A stretch of DNA of 15,015 nt from CAZPBN01 sp964584935 (GTDB lineage: Bacteria > Acidobacteriota > Aminicenantia > Aminicenantales > Aminicenantaceae): assembly GCA_964584935.1 (NCBI GenBank), contig CAZPBN010000035.1, positions 1-15,015 on the forward strand, written 5' to 3'. How positions within the stretch are numbered: the stretch's first letter is position 1; every line of letters starts with the position of its first letter. A program made the position numbers and the translations under genes. This document shows positions 14,792 through 15,015 of this stretch, one piece after another. The notes beneath the pieces were generated by a model. The model worked only from the letters and a program-made list of their open reading frames with translations. It did not search any database and was not told the origin of the DNA.

Positions 14792-14941
14792 TTATTTGAT
14801 TTCTTTATGGAGAGTGTGTTTTCTGCAAAATTTACAAAATTTCTTATTTTCTATTTTATCAGTCTTTGCCTTTTTATTTCTCGTAGTCGTATAATTTCTT
14901 CTTTTGCATTCACTACACTGCAAGGTCACTATTTCTCTCAT
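14792..14941 (-). CDS. rpmG: 50S ribosomal protein L33, zinc-binding form
   Basis: L33 is a small protein of the large subunit near the E site. I translated the frame myself: 49 residues, beginning MREIVTLQCSECKRRNY and ending KHTLHKEIK. Two cysteine pairs, C9/C12 and C36/C39, make this the C+ (zinc ribbon) type rather than the cysteine-free type. The conserved YTTTRNKK segment is at 17-24. The ATG is 15 nt after the tuf stop with AAAGGA upstream. Zinc-binding L33 is in many bacteria one of a pair with a zinc-free copy used under zinc limitation; no second copy is visible here. Confidence 0.95.
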   Translation of the reverse strand: MREIVTLQCSECKRRNYTTTRNKKAKTDKIENKKFCKFCRKHTLHKEIK

Positions 14942-14956
14942 TTTTATCCTTTACTA

Positions 14957-15015
14957 TTACTCTATAATTTCTGTAACTGTTCCGGCTCCGACAGTTCTTC
15001 CTCCTTCTCTTATGG
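14957..15015 (-). CDS. tuf: Elongation factor Tu, C-terminal end (cut by window)
   Basis: Only the last 19 codons and the stop are in the window. They read IREGGRTVGAGTVTEIIE, the conserved C-terminal beta-barrel end of EF-Tu (domain III), with TAA at 14957-14959. EF-Tu delivers aminoacyl-tRNA to the ribosome. The rest lies beyond base 15015. Its position upstream of rpmG, tRNA-Trp and secE matches the tufB-type locus. Whether a second tuf follows fusA cannot be seen here. Confidence 0.95.
   Translation of the reverse strand, partial: IREGGRTVGAGTVTEIIE

Noticed and set aside
1..15015. Mobile elements, CRISPR repeats, defence or biosynthetic genes
   Set aside because: Every stretch over 130 nt is occupied by a recognised housekeeping gene on one strand; there are no direct-repeat arrays, transposase motifs or foreign-looking segments.

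Overview
The window is a bacterial translation/transcription housekeeping cluster, read entirely from the minus strand. In transcription order (right to left) it holds the last codons of tuf, rpmG, a tRNA-Trp gene, secE, nusG, rplK, rplA, rplJ, rplL, rpoB, rpoC, rpsL, rpsG and fusA. It ends in a short leader with a strong Shine-Dalgarno (SD) sequence for a gene that starts beyond base 1. This is the classical secE-nusG / L11-L1-L10-L12 / rpoBC / str order. Every gene except the cut tuf is intact. I see no mobile elements, CRISPR, prophage or foreign-looking DNA.

The DNA is AT-rich. The RNA polymerase carries the large lineage-specific inserts of Gram-negative bacteria: a long insert in the beta' trigger loop (SI3 type) and one near the beta C-terminal half (SI2 type). 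Together with operon order and SD-led genes this points to a didermic bacterium of low to moderate GC. I cannot name the phylum from sequence alone; a poorly sampled or uncultured lineage near Acidobacteriota, Aminicenantes or Desulfobacterota would fit, and that is a guess.

Region by region: 14646-15015 holds the tuf end, rpmG and tRNA-Trp (with encoded CCA). Bases 11717-14583 hold secE to rplL in a tightly packed run in which stop codons often overlap the next SD. Bases 3242-11667 hold rpoB and rpoC, joined by an ATGA overlap. Bases 3116-3241 hold the only strong promoter seen (TTGACA, 17 nt, TATTAT) plus a hairpin-rich leader. Bases 83-3115 hold rpsL, rpsG and fusA. The products form one functional set: ribosomal stalk and GTPase centre (L11, L10, L7/L12, EF-Tu, EF-G), decoding-site proteins (S12, S7), RNA polymerase with NusG, and SecE for membrane export.

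The most unusual point is inside RpoB: about 60 extra residues near the N-terminus with four cysteine pairs that look like a double zinc ribbon placed in the beta protrusion domain. Secondary oddities are a lysine-rich N-terminal extension of L7/L12 with an A8 run, a TTG start for rpsL, a predicted RNA structure in the rpsG-fusA gap, and the lack of visible autoregulatory leaders before rplK and rplJ.
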